DNA of 64,000 bases from Mantis religiosa (Eukaryota > Arthropoda > Insecta > Mantodea > Mantidae). Position numbers and translations under genes: made by a program. Below the pieces are notes generated by a model. That model was not told where the DNA came from and ran no database searches. It was given only the letters and a program-made list of their open reading frames with translations. The first letter of the stretch is position 1. Every line of letters begins with the position of its first letter. The stretch is taken from NCBI GenBank assembly GCA_030765055.1, contig JAUKNK010000331.1, forward strand, positions 310,001 through 374,000, written 5' to 3'. This document shows positions 9,705 through 20,551 of this stretch, piece by piece.

Positions 9705-10290
9705 CTAGTTTGAATTTTTCTGGTCTATCTCTATCTACAATTATGTTTGGTGCGCTCCACTTAGCCACCACTGAGTTAACAGTGATGTTGCCCGGGGCGG
9801 ACGGCGTGGACGTGGGAGCACCCTGAGAGCTCAGGAACCTTGGCAGTGCACCACTACGCCAAGGCCCTAATGCACCTTCTGCACCTGATTGAAACCTTAA
9901 ATTTGCTCTCGGGGTTCCGCCCCACGTGGACGGACTGGCGCCGTTCGTGAAAGATTGCCATTTCTGTGTGCCGCCATTTGTAACAGATCAATAGAAAATA
10001 AAAAAGGAAAAAAGGCACGCCCTCCTGGAGGCACGCGCGGTCGAAGAGAGGGAATCCGCTCCGGTGCCGAAGAGGGGGAAAGGAGCCACGCCCCGCACGG
10101 ACGCGTAGAGGTCGAGGACTTGACCTCAAACTTTGGGCAGACATAAAAAACACCAGTCAAAACATAACCTCCGCACAAAGTTCAAGGTCATGACCTTGAA
10201 CTCCATGCACCAAGGCGTTACTCATCTGACCTCTTTGGCGCCGGAGTGACCTTTGACCGACTGCCTCCGGGAGGGTATTCACTACTCACA
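9705..10290 (-). promoter_or_regulatory. 5' UTR / candidate promoter of R1-like LINE with nuclear-receptor-type half-sites
   Basis: The region upstream of the ORF1 start is GC-rich and holds several AGGTCA-type half-sites. There is a perfect 24-bp palindrome at 10,179-10,202 whose arms each contain TCAAGGTCA. A direct repeat with one-base spacing, TGACCTTTGACC, is at 10,247-10,258. Single sites are at 10,121-10,126, 10,109-10,114 (one mismatch) and 10,227-10,232. TCAAGGTCA is the known monomer site of FTZ-F1/ERR-type receptors and DR1 is a known USP/HNF4-type site. Use by the element is inference. Confidence 0.45.
10179..10202. promoter_or_regulatory. 24-bp perfect palindrome with two extended AGGTCA half-sites
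   Basis: The left arm reads AGTTCAAGGTCA and the right arm is its exact reverse complement, with no spacer. A perfect 24-bp palindrome is very unlikely in random sequence of this length. Confidence 0.6.
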
Positions 10291-10295
10291 TCCCT

Positions 10296-11512
10296 TCAGA
10301 CACGTTCCGAAAAGATATCGTCCTGAGGGTCTTCTCTTGGGCACATTGTACGCTCAAGGTAATCCGCAAAAACATCTGCCTTGGATTTAGGATCATAGGC
10401 CATACCCCGTGTACCCTGCAATGGGGAGTGGTATTGACCTCGACGGTTTCTGAGAGTCTTTGCAATCCTACACACGTCGCCTTCCTCTACACGCAACTTG
10501 GCCATTGTGTCCTCCCACACTCGCAATCTGTGCTCCCGTAGGCGGACACTGGCCTGACGACGAAGTTGTCTAAGTAGCGAGCGATTATGTGGCGTGCGGT
10601 GACGCTGGTGGAGTCTCCATGCCGCCCAAGAACGGCGGATCAGTAGGACGATATCCAGGGGAATGATATCTGGGTGTAAAGGAGCGTCAGCATAAACTGT
10701 CAAATTATTAGCAGTTCGCGTGACTATGGAGGTGAATGATGAGATCGCAGCCTCGAGGGTGCGGATGCTCTGAATCCTGGGGTTTGGTGGTATGGAGGTG
10801 CGGAGGCAGTTCCTTACGCCTTCCCAGTCGACCTATCGTGTTTGAATCTAGAGGTCATGACTGGCAACCCCAGTATTGATCTTTGTCAATACTGGATTAT
10901 GATCGGAATGGAGTGCATTTAATGAGGTGAGAGTGAGGTGAAATGGGAAATGCTTGGTGATAGCGAAGTCGATGACCGAAGCCAGGGACCCTGTACTTTT
11001 AGTTGTGGGTCCGCATCTATAAGGCGGATAATTTCGTTGCCTCTTGCATCTCGGCGTCTGCAATGACAACGCTCATGCTTGGCATTTAAGTCGCCCGCCA
11101 TGATAACCCTAGGGTGCAGAGCTAGGCTGGATTGGTAGTCGTTCCTTACGAATAATCTACCCGGAGGATGGTAAATGGATACCACCATGACTTGCGATCC
11201 ACCGAGGTCTAGACACACTGCCGTAGCCTCTAAGGATTGAAGAGGGGGAAGTTGGAAAGGTCTGTGGACCACATTTTGCCTCACAAGCACCGCCGTGCCC
11301 CCGCCAGGTCGCCCTTGGCGGTCCGTGCGGTAACAAGTAAAACCCGGGACTCGGACACGGGAATCTGGACGCAGATGCGTTTCACAGACCAGGATGGCAT
11401 CCAGAGCGTACTCCCGAGAAAAGTGCAGAAGTTCGCTCCCCTGACCATCCAGACTACAAGCATTCCAGAATGCGAATCGGAAAGATGTACGTAACCTATT
11501 CCGATCCCCCAT
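10296..11512 (-). pseudogene. ORF2 fragment of Jockey-like LINE: APE endonuclease and linker
   Basis: The open frame at 10,919-11,512 begins MGDRNRLRTSFRFAFWNAC and shows endonuclease motifs in order: WNACSL, VCETHLRP, PGGGTAVLV and MAGDLNAKH. The terminal SDHNPV motif is in another frame near 10,880, so a frameshift lies near 11,030. The linker (10,296-10,703) has the R/W-rich helices and ADVFADYLERTM segment usual before RT domain 0. No RT follows. The clade call (Jockey) rests on these motifs. Confidence 0.8.
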
Positions 11513-11746
11513 TCGAGGTCAGGAGTGTGAGACCTTCCATGAGGACTAGTACTTTGCTGGCCGGATCTGGGGCAGAAATGATTTGACTAGCAACTCGTAA
11601 ATACGCTGTCCGCGGGTCAGCAGAGTCTGCTGTATCCACAGCAGCAATTGAGAGAAGTCTAGTACAACTGCGGGGATGGGTGTGGGAGAGGATGACCTGA
11701 CAGGTGCAGGCCTGCCTACAGCCCGTGCATCCCTCGGCTGACGTCG

Positions 11747-13233
11747 TTACAAGGAAGACACTTGTCCCTCCGCCAACCGGTAATCAGCCTGCAGGCGCTC
11801 CCTATGCTTGGTCGTGAAGTATGTGTTTGTGGCGACTGGGCCCGTGACTGCGTGTTGTGTGTTGGCGTGTGTGTGGTGTCTCTCGAGACATATTTGGGAA
11901 TATCGGGGGCCTTTGCACCACTTGGGCGAGCGTTGTAGCCTACTCCTCTTCTTGCTGATGTGGCTCTCTCTGATTGGCCGTAGCTCTGAGCCTTGGCCAA
12001 TCGCTGGTGCTTCTAGAAGGTGGTAAGCCTTGCCCTCGGCTGGTATGTGCTGTTGGTGGCTGTTGTGGCCTAACGGTCTGCTTCGGCCTTCTGGCGGTAA
12101 TAACCGCCTTTCGGACCGTCCGTAGCATGCCACATGCTCACCCTTGCAATTTCCGCATGTAGGTACCTCTGTGTTGGACCTCGGACACTCCTCCTTTGTG
12201 TGGGCTTCGCCGCACCTCAAGCAATGAAGGTTACGGCGGCAGAAGTGGCTAGAGTGATTCAACCCTAAGCAACGGTGACATTGGGGGGGGGGGGGACCGC
12301 CAGGGCTCCTGACGTGTTCCAAAGTTACCCTGAGGTAACAGATGGTTTTGACACCATCTAGTTTGCCCTCAGGTACTTTAGCTCGCTCCACTATTATTTA
12401 GAATAGGGGCATTGGGATGGGGCCAGATTGGCCCTGTGGAACTGGCTTTGTGAGTTGCTTTACTACTCTTGGGGAAATGCCCTGACGTCGGGGAGGTCGT
12501 CCTCAATATCCCCCACAGAGGCATCCACTGGGAGGCCCCGGTGACCCTGCGTATGTCTCGAGCCTTATCAAGGCCAAAGGTAAAATAGCGCACGGCCTTG
12601 CTATCCAAAGCCCTGATCAGCAATTGGTAGTCCTCCACGCTCTTGGCCTGGAAGACAAATCTGCTTTTACGCCTATTCATCAGGCATGACCCCGAGAGAG
12701 TCGGCATGACTTCCTTTAGGAAGCCGACCAAACCCTTGAAGTCATCCACGATGATAGGGGGGATGTGTCGTCTTGGTGGCTCCCTAATCCTGTAGATGGC
12801 ACATCTGAAGCAGTTCTTCTCTTCCTCCGAGAAGTAACCTCCTGAAATTCTGCTTCGTCGACATCCGTGGAATCAGTTTCCATTGTGGATGGATGAAGGT
12901 GGGGAGCCTCTGCTCCGTTGAAAAGGCCTGCTTCAGTAGAGCAGTTGTGATGGGAGAGCTCACTCTCCAATTTTCCTGAGCTCGGGGAAGATTCACGGGA
13001 GGAACCCTGATTGGTTGGTTGTTATTGGTCGATGGCCAAACGTAGGGTCTTGCCCTTTCCGCCCTTTTGGCGTTGTTGGCGAGCCGTTTGTTTCCTACCG
13101 TAGCCTGGCTCACGGCAGGTTGGTGAGTAATACCAGTACTGGTGCTAGGGATAGCATCCTGTACGGGACATTTCGATTGGTTGGGGGTGGCGTTTTGGGT
13201 GGGCATGTTGCCCTGCACCTTTCGGTGCAGCAC
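11747..13233 (-). pseudogene. ORF1 (Gag-like) of Jockey-like LINE, frameshifted
   Basis: Overlapping open pieces (12,784-13,233, 12,716-12,970, 12,378-12,749, 11,747-12,391) form a decayed ORF1. The C-terminal piece has CHRCLGLNHSSHFC and CLRCGEAHTKEEC knuckles followed by CGNCKGEHVACY. A 13-G homopolymer (12,283-12,295) sits just before the knuckles, coding for a proline run, and is a likely frameshift site. The central part (DDFKGLVGFLKEVMPTLSG) resembles the RNA-binding fold region of insect LINE ORF1 proteins. Confidence 0.72.
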
Positions 13234-13239
13234 TACAGC

Positions 13240-13830
13240 TGCTTAAGACTAAAACTTACCTATCAGTAACAGGATGCCATTTGCGTGAAACACAGAGCGC
13301 CGAACACAGGGTGCGCTTATATAACCGCCCTAAGGCGTTGGCTGTGGCCTTGTGCTTCTCCTGACTGATTTCTTAGACTTGCTGCTTCCGGCATTTTCTA
13401 GTGGGTTGTCGCTCGCTCGCACGCTGTTGCTGCTGCTCTCTCCTGGAGATTATGCGAATTGCCGGGAGCTTCCCGGAGGTGGCAATTCGCTGACTCCGAA
13501 GTTCTGAATGCGCTGGCAACTCTCGAAGGCGATGTTTACTCTTCGGCATCTCGAAGCGGAATCTAACTCTCCTAACTCTCCTGCAGCCCAACGCATGGCT
13601 TATATAGGCACCAGTTGGTGAATCCAGAAGCTTCCGGGCTAGATGAAACACCATGTTTTTCCAGACGTCAGGGGTAGGGGGAAAGAGACTGTCCAGTGTC
13701 TTGTGGCAGTTTCCCCCACCCCCTCAGCGAGCGCCAACCAGTCACAAGGGTAGGCGTAGGCTGAACGCTTTCTGTCTCCAACCCTACCTGCCAGTTGGTT
13801 TCGTGCCTTCCGATAATCGGGTGACAATAC
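13240..13830 (-). other. 5' region of Jockey-like LINE
   Basis: This is a GC-rich stretch upstream of ORF1 with a TATATAACCGCC start near 13,318. It encodes (minus) an open stretch ending RREQQQQRAS...KQQV that is also found in copy B's block. The outer end is placed only approximately, where composition returns to AT-rich. Confidence 0.45.
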
Positions 13831-16115
13831 CGAGAAAGCACTTCAGAACAACGGAATATAACTGCCTACTTTATTACGGGACAGTTACATAAATTTTATA
13901 ATTTCCTCCAATTTCTGACAGATCTACATTTGCTGTACAAATAAAACTCCTCAAATATACCCTAACTTCGATCTCATTTGTGTCTCCCCATCGCTATCTC
14001 GTTCACTCACCTGTATTAACAGCAAAACTCGTTAGAGACTTTCTTAAGTGTTTTAATGTACCAAATCTTCATCATGCTTCAACTAGATGATGAGACATGT
14101 CTGCCTTATGTTCAGGAGGTCCGGAGTTCAAATGTCGGGTAATAAATTCTATGGACCCTAGGCTCATTTGAGCATCATTTCATCCATTGCATTCATGTCC
14201 GATATGACTTAATGTCAGAGGAGCCAAATTAAAAAAATATAGTGATGGCAAGAATCAACTGCTGACACATTCATATAATAGGAATCAGCTATGGGCAAAA
14301 TAAATTCGAGGAAATTGATGAGGAAATAGAAAAAATATTGTGATTAAGAAAAGCCCAGTATGGATTTATTTAGTATGACATTTATAAGTTCTAACAACAT
14401 CACAAAATACTACCAAGTTTTACTTTAACTTAAAGCACATGATGACAGTTTCATAAACATAAACCTATTGAGAACAAAAAATGTGTAATACCTCAATACA
14501 ATCAAACACTTGACACAGGGTAGACCAGTTCATTGCTTCTGTCAGTTTTGAATGCAGTATACATGTACATTTAAAATAGGATACAGCACAGCCTTCTACA
14601 CTACTAATATAATCTTATACACTATGCAAAAGCTATTTCTCTATTAACACCAGTAACCGATATCTAGAATGGAAATCTATTAAAGCAAGTGCTGCAAAAT
14701 TCTAAGCTATAACTGTCACACATGGTGATCGTCTTTTAGAAGATGATATAATCATGAATACATAATTTGCCTGTATGATGTAATTTTAAACAGAAAAATG
14801 GAATTTATTTACTAATGTATATCTTATAATTCCTAACACCATAGAGAGACAAATATTTTCATTTGCTTCTGCTCTGAGTTGTGTAACCTTTTGAACATTC
14901 AAAAAAACATTCCTTAGAGCAGAGTATCAAACATTTTAGAATATGACATGAAAATTTGAACGTTACAAATATGTATGAAACTGAAGCTAATAACACTTAT
15001 GCACTACAAATATTACAATTAAACATATTATTGTACAAACATCACTTATCTTTGTAAAAAATTATTTTTAATGTAATGTTACAAAGTTTGCCTTGTGACA
15101 AACCTAAGTTTTAAAAGGTTGCACTGCAGGAAAATACAGAAATATAACTGAATTAATCATTCCTCTTAAATGTCACATTTACACCAAGTAATGAAATCAT
15201 GCAATTTTGAAATTAACCCTTGCCAGCCCAATGGCTCCAAATGGACCTACAAACTTGACATTAAGACAATATTCACGCAAACCAAGTGGTTCCACATGGC
15301 ACCACTGCACTTCTGTTTTCCTTGGAGACAGACGGTTCCATCAACCAGAGTATGCGAGTATAAGGCTTCCCGTAGCTTCAAATCCACTTGGAAGTGCAAC
15401 GCATAGCTGTCAGATGTTTTGAGCTTGAGATTTGCAATAATTTTGAGGTAAATCTCTAATATTTGCATTTTAAAAAGTATACTGTTATATTATGTGTAAC
15501 AGGGAAAATAAATAACTATCTTACAATAATAAAATGTTATGCACTGTTGTGCTAAGAGCTAAAAAAAATGCTGGTTCCATGTGGCCCCAAGCTGTCTGAT
15601 GACAAGGTATTTTGGGAATCTTCAGATGAAGAAATTGAAAATCATATTGAAAGAAAACAGGATATGCAAGATAATGAACACTGACTGCCTGTTACATTGC
15701 ACAGAATAAATCTGAAGGCAAAAATATATAATCTTCGAATTATCTTTCATCTTACTGACATATGTCGTCATTGCTTGACTCATTTATAAACAACATTTCC
15801 AACAGCAGAAAGAAAACGCAAAGCCTTTGCTCCTCTCGATTGGAAATAACCAAGGTACTACTTCAGAGTGGGAAGGTTGTGAAGGGAAAATGTAGTTTAC
15901 CATTCACTGAGTCAGATAGATGTACATCCTCCAAACAAATTTACAGTTTATCCAGCTCCAGCCAGTGATGTTAGATTTGATCAAATTGGTCTCTAGCCTC
16001 TGCACAGCAAAAATGAGCAGAGGTGCAAGATATATGTGAATGCAATGTCCTGAATTAGTTGCTCGGAATGTGAAATGGCATTATATCTCCATGAAAATAG
16101 AACTATTTTCTATCA
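13831..16115. other. Copy A-specific AT-rich DNA, no gene seen
   Basis: This stretch is absent from copy B. It holds a SINE tail at 14,080-14,240 and some weak open stretches (15,170-15,470, 15,762-15,968). One short segment near 15,570 reads SDDKVFWESSDEEIENH, faintly like the acidic N-terminus of piggyBac transposases, but I cannot support that. Homology to copy B resumes at 16,116. Confidence 0.5.
14080..14240 (+). repeat. tRNA-derived SINE remnant
   Basis: It ends in a block containing GGCTCATTTGAGCATCATTT and GTCCGATATGACTTAATGTCAG. The same block occurs at 24,470-24,555 and 63,140-63,235. A GGAGTTCAAATG B-box-like sequence is upstream; the A-box is not clear. Confidence 0.5.
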
Positions 16116-17275
16116 TACTATAAGAAATAATTGTCATGATTAAAAGACGGTTCAACATGACCGGTTTTCGTGAGGTTCACTGGCCTTGTACTATAGACTG
16201 CTTAGCTTGGAACAACGTGGCTGAGCACAGATGTTAGCAACTGGCTTGTGCCCCCGTGCTGCACTGGCTGTGTCAAAAGAAGTTGACGACTGTTAATGTT
16301 TATATTTCGTTATAGAACAGTAACGTACTACATAATATGTTCATTGCAGTGTACAATAATGTACAGGCGGAGGTTGTCAAACATGAGCATTCACTTTCTC
16401 TCACTTATACATTAACTGTATTGTGCACCACTACGTTCCACCTCACAAGGCGTAATTGGTGCATACGAATAATACACATACTGTCTGATACATTTCTTAC
16501 ATCTGTTGATCTAGAGGGCTCGGTTGGATTTTGCAGCGAGAGATCATGTACAGCACACATGACTAACATGTAACATATCCTGGAGCATCCACCGTTTTCA
16601 TAATCTCTCCAGCTTTGTATTCTTTAATTTTTATACACACTTCTTTCAGGTTTAAAGCATATGTTAATTCTTAGGCATTTTGAGAGCTACACTGGTAAGA
16701 ACACCAGCACACGCTTCTTCCAAACAGCTCTGTTTAACAGCATGTCTGCTGATTGGCCTATTGCATCAGACAACTCATGATCTCCACAACCCTCTGCATT
16801 TGCAGGAGCAGATGTACTCTGCTAGCGAAGCGAACCCACCGGCATACTGCGGTATATTTTCTTTACGTACAGCCTGAACCCAACGGACACGTGACAAGGC
16901 AGTAATGTTCCCTGCATCGGTAACTTCATATTGTGCACCAGGTCTTGCCAATCTGCCCTCTAATCATGATCTTATATTGTATACCAGGGATTAGCTCTAC
17001 ATTGTAATAGCGCATAAAAATCTTCAACGTACATATATGCATTATAACATGACACCAGATTTACTATCAAATACTATGGCATAAGAATATGAAAACAATG
17101 CTCATCTGTTCGTCAAACTAAGGTAAGCCTGTTTTTATTACTCAATGGTCTTTTTCATGTTAATAATGTCATTTACATGGCACACTCTATTTATATTTAA
17201 TCAGTCAACAGAATTCTTCCATCATGTACTCCTACTGGGTCATATGCACCCATTTAAAAATCTAATTCAGCAATT
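16116..17275. other. 3' flank of zinc-finger exon beta (A)
   Basis: No gene is seen. From about 16,860 to 17,260 it is recognisably related to the region downstream of exon alpha (18,970-19,400), including GGACACGTG(G)CAAGGCAGT and the run up to a conserved AATAAA on the minus strand. This shows alpha and beta arose by an older local duplication that included 3' flanks. Confidence 0.6.
17134..17139 (-). terminator. Candidate poly(A) signal after exon beta (A)
   Basis: AATAAA on the minus strand lies ~137 bases beyond the original stop codon of beta. The matching position after alpha (19,254-19,259) is conserved. Confidence 0.4.
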
Positions 17276-18389
17276 TTATGGCATTTTCATTTTATGAATT
17301 AAATTATGAGCTTTCAAACGTGATAACCTAATAAATTGTTTTTCACATATCTCACATTTGTAGGGCTTCTTCTCCTTGTGAATTAAATTATGAAGGTTCA
17401 GATGAGATGGCTGTGTAAATTTCTTGTGACAAACTGCACACTCGTGTGGTCTTTTGCCGTCATGAATTAAATTATGGACTCTCAAATTTGACGACCATGT
17501 AAATCACTTCTCGCAAAAGGAACACTTGTGCGGTCTTTTGCCTTGATGAATTAAAGCATGCCTTTTCAAAGCTGAAATCAGAGTAAACCGCTTATCACAA
17601 ATTTCACATTTATGAGCCCTTTTTCCCTCATGATTTAAGTTATGCCGTTTCAAATCTGATTTCAAAGTAAACCGGTTGTCCAAAATTTCACATATGTGGT
17701 CCTTCTTACTCTCATGAATTAACTTATGCAATTTCAAATGTGACAACCAACGAAACCGCTTTTCACATATTTCACAGTGATGCTCCTTTTTGCCTTCATG
17801 GCTTAAAGTATGCCTTTTCAAAGATGAAACCAGTTTAAACCACTTTCCACAAATTTCACATTTGTGGTCCTTTTTACCCTCGTGAATTAACTTATGCAAT
17901 TTCAAATTACACAACCGAAGAAATTTCTTTTCACATATTTCACACTTATGCTCCATTTTTCCCTCATGAATTAAATTATGCCTTCTCAGATCATATACAC
18001 GAGTAAACATTTTTTTTTCACAAACTACACATTTGTTCACCTTTTTGCCGTCATGTATTAACTGATGACTTTTTAAATGTGACATACTATCAAACCTTTT
18101 GTCACATATGTCACATTTTATTAGCTTCCTGGCTTCATGAGTTATATTCTTTTGTTTAAAATATGAACCTTTGCTGTAAGTTTTCTTATCAGCATCAACA
18201 AATTCACTAGATTGTTCATGAATACCTGTTTTTAAGAAATACATATCCGTGACAAAAGTTCCTTGACATTCAAAACTTCCGAAATGCCCAAGAGCAAGAC
18301 TATCCTTTCCTGTGTATGAACTCACACTTTCACCTAAGTCATCTGACGTTTTACCATTTTGACTATCAGAAGCTGGTTCTATCCATGTT
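17276..18389 (-). pseudogene. C2H2 zinc-finger terminal exon beta, copy A (premature stop)
   Basis: The exon starts after a TTTTCAG acceptor (AG at 18,390-18,391) in the phase needed to follow exon 2. A ~65-residue leader (SSYTGKDSLALGHFG...) precedes ten C2H2 fingers. A TGA at 17,504-17,506 replaces the AGA of copy B inside finger 8, so translation would end after seven fingers; the last three are intact in DNA to the old stop at 17,276. Finger 6 has lost its second zinc cysteine (CEILDN). Finger 2 has an extra lysine from a T-run expansion. Linkers are HEGK-type and not TGEKP. Compared with copy B beta it lacks three fingers. It was probably a nuclear DNA-binding factor. A shortened seven-finger protein remains possible. 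Confidence 0.8.
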
Positions 18390-19534
18390 CTGAAAAGTAG
18401 GAAGGATTATCATCATTAATTATAAAGGTTATAGTTTTAACAATAGATAAATGGACTGCCTCTGTCGCCTTGGTTTAGGATGTTAATTTCAAAATTGAGA
18501 GGCGTTGGTTTCAATTTTCTGGTGAATAAAGGAAACTTTCTTTAGCTGTATTTTCAGGCCTCTTCCACATTTAAAAGTATAAATGACATAAATGTAGAAA
18601 TATGTCAGCTAATACTTAAACGGAGATTACACATATAACCAACGATGAATCTAAGAATTTTATGATGAATTATACATGAAAGTGCTAAAGATGTCTAACT
18701 GCAATGTTTTTGAGATACAGATAGACAAATTGTAAGTTCACAAATTTATTGTTAAAAAAGGTAACCTATTGCGAAGATAAGGGGTTTTCTTAACTATATA
18801 TCCGTTTTAGTTAATTGATGGAAATTAATCATTTATTCACACTAGCTGTATATAGGCTAAGGTTGTTGATAGTCAACATGAAAAATTCAATGCCGTGGCC
18901 GATATTTGAGCCACAGATCTTCTGGTTCAAATCCCGACGGAGAATTGATCTCAAAATCTGGATATTAAAGGGCGGATTTACGTATAGCCTGCACCTAGAG
19001 GACACGTGGCAAGGCAGTATGCTCCCTGCATCTTTAACTTGACATAGTGGACCAGGTCATGCCAATCTGTCCTCTGGTCATGATCTTATATTTTATACCA
19101 GTGATTAGCTCTATCTTGTAATAGCGAATAAAAATCTTCAGTGTACACATATGCATTATAACATGTGACACCAGATTTACTATCAGATACTATAGCATAA
19201 GAGTCTGAAAACAATACTCATGTGTTTGTAAAACTAGTTAGTTTAAGCCTCTTTTTATTACCTCAATTGTCTTTTTCATGTTAAAGGTGTGAATTACATG
19301 TCACATAATATTTATATTTTATCAGTTAGCAGAATTCTTCCCTCTTGTATACCCACTGGTCATATGTACCCATTTAAAATATCATTATCAGTACTAATAT
19401 TTCAAATTGTATGCATATTTACGTTTTAGGGAATATTTGGAAACTTAAAGACAACTATTTTTATGTTGAATATTAATAATTTGGGTTGGAAAGGGTTAAT
19501 AACTGAGTACATCTCTTCTGATATATCTAATATT
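18390..19534. other. Interval between beta acceptor and alpha stop (A)
   Basis: It holds the alpha 3' flank and a reversed relic of the tRNA-like repeat (about 18,800-18,960, with GATTAATTTCCATCAATTAAC and TTCAAATCCCG). No leader-type exon is visible, so beta has no private 5' exons here. Confidence 0.55.
19254..19259 (-). terminator. Candidate poly(A) signal after exon alpha (A)
   Basis: AATAAA on the minus strand lies ~276 bases past the alpha stop codon, and the context is shared with the signal after beta. Confidence 0.4.
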
Positions 19535-20549
19535 TTATGACATTTTAGTTTTATGATTTAATTTATGAGCTGTCAAACGTGATAATCTAATAAATTGTTT
19601 TTCACATATGTCACATTTGTAGGGCTTCTTCTCCTCGTGAATTAAATTATGAAGCTTCAGATGAGATAGCTGTGTAAATTTCTTGTGACAAACTGCACAT
19701 TCGTGCGGTCTTTTGCCCTCATGAATTAAATAATGGATTTTTAAAGATGACAACTGTGTAAATCTCTTCTCACAAATTGAACATTTGTGCGGATTTTTGC
19801 CTTCATGAATTAAAGTATGCCTTTTCAAATCTAGAAACAGCTTTTCACATATTTCACACTGTTTCCTTTTTCCCTCATGAGTTAAAGAATGCCTTTTCAA
19901 AGCTGAAATCCGATTAAACCGCTTTTCACATATTTCACATGTATGATCCTTTTTTCCCTCATGAATTGAAATATGCCTTTTCAAAGCTGACAGAAACGTA
20001 AACTGCTTTTCACAAATGTCACATTTGTGGTTCTTCTTACCCTCATGAATTAACTTATGCAATTTTAAATGTGACAACCGAACAAATCGCTTTTCACATA
20101 TTTCACTTTGGTGTTCCCTCTTTCCCTCATGGCTTAAATTATGCCTTCTCAAACCTGATGCATGAGCAAATATTTTTTCACAAACTACACACTTGTTCAC
20201 CTTTTTGTCATCATGTATTAACTGATGACTTTTTAAATCTGACATACTATCAAACCTTTTGTCACATATTTCACATCTTATTATGTTTCGGCCTTCATGG
20301 GTTACATTCTTTTGTTTCAAATATGAACCTTTGCTGTAAGTTTTCTCATCACCATCAACATATTCACTAGATTGTTCATGAATACCTATTGTTGCAGAAG
20401 ACATTTCTGTGACAAAAGTTTCTTGACCATCAGAACTTTTGAAATATCCATGAGCAAGACTATCCTTTCCTGTGTATGAACCCACACTTTCTCTTAAGTC
20501 TGCTGAAGATGTACCATTCTGATTATCAGAAGCTGGTTCTATGCATGTT
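19535..20549 (-). CDS. C2H2 zinc-finger terminal exon alpha, copy A
   Basis: The acceptor AG is at 20,550-20,551 (TACATTTCAG). The first base completes the codon left split by exon 2, giving an in-frame product of about 482 residues with exons 1 and 2. The leader (RTCIEPASDNQNG..., SYTGKDSLAHGYF) is followed by nine C2H2 fingers. Finger 3 has Ser in place of its first zinc cysteine (EHQSEIC) and finger 6 has lost four residues around its helix start (CEICEKLFLDLKRH), so perhaps seven fingers are sound. Linkers read HEGKK/R and not TGEKP. It is expected to act in the nucleus as a sequence-specific DNA-binding factor; no target is known. The stop is TAA/TGA-type at 19,535 after KTKMS. Confidence 0.85.
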
Positions 20550-20551
20550 CT

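Larger units (their letters stand above)
6337..10290 (-). mobile_element. R1-like LINE, 3'-truncated (LINE-1A)
   Basis: In minus orientation the order is 5' UTR (about 10,290-9,710), ORF1 with an unusual repeat-rich N-terminus (9,701-7,951), then ORF2 with endonuclease (about 7,920-7,210) and the start of reverse transcriptase (to about 6,370). The element stops in the RT fingers at the block edge, 6,337. LINEs are normally shortened at the 5' end, so loss of the 3' half points to a later deletion or rearrangement at the block boundary. The endonuclease (DANAKSPLW, then a PPTFENRTGATANIDVTISN segment) and triple-CCHC ORF1 fit the R1 clade best; that assignment is inference. Confidence 0.82.
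10291..13830 (-). mobile_element. Jockey-like LINE, 3'-truncated (LINE-2A)
   Basis: In minus orientation there is a 5' region (about 13,830-13,240), ORF1 (13,233-11,747, broken frames), endonuclease (11,512-10,850) and the linker before RT (10,703-10,296). It then meets the 5' UTR of the R1-like LINE. The simplest order of events is insertion of a complete R1-like LINE into this element's ORF2, followed by loss of both 3' parts at the block edge (6,337). A ~135-bp stretch of its 5' region (13,318-13,440) recurs in copy B's block at 54,123-54,258. Confidence 0.78.

Noticed and set aside
15540..15970. piggyBac transposase remnant
   Set aside because: Only a short acidic segment is suggestive. 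There is no catalytic Asp motif or terminal repeat.
17276..20549. Two independent zinc-finger genes alpha and beta
   Set aside because: Both exons begin at acceptors with no start codon in good context, and no leader exon lies between them. A shared-leader model or dead duplicate exon fits better.
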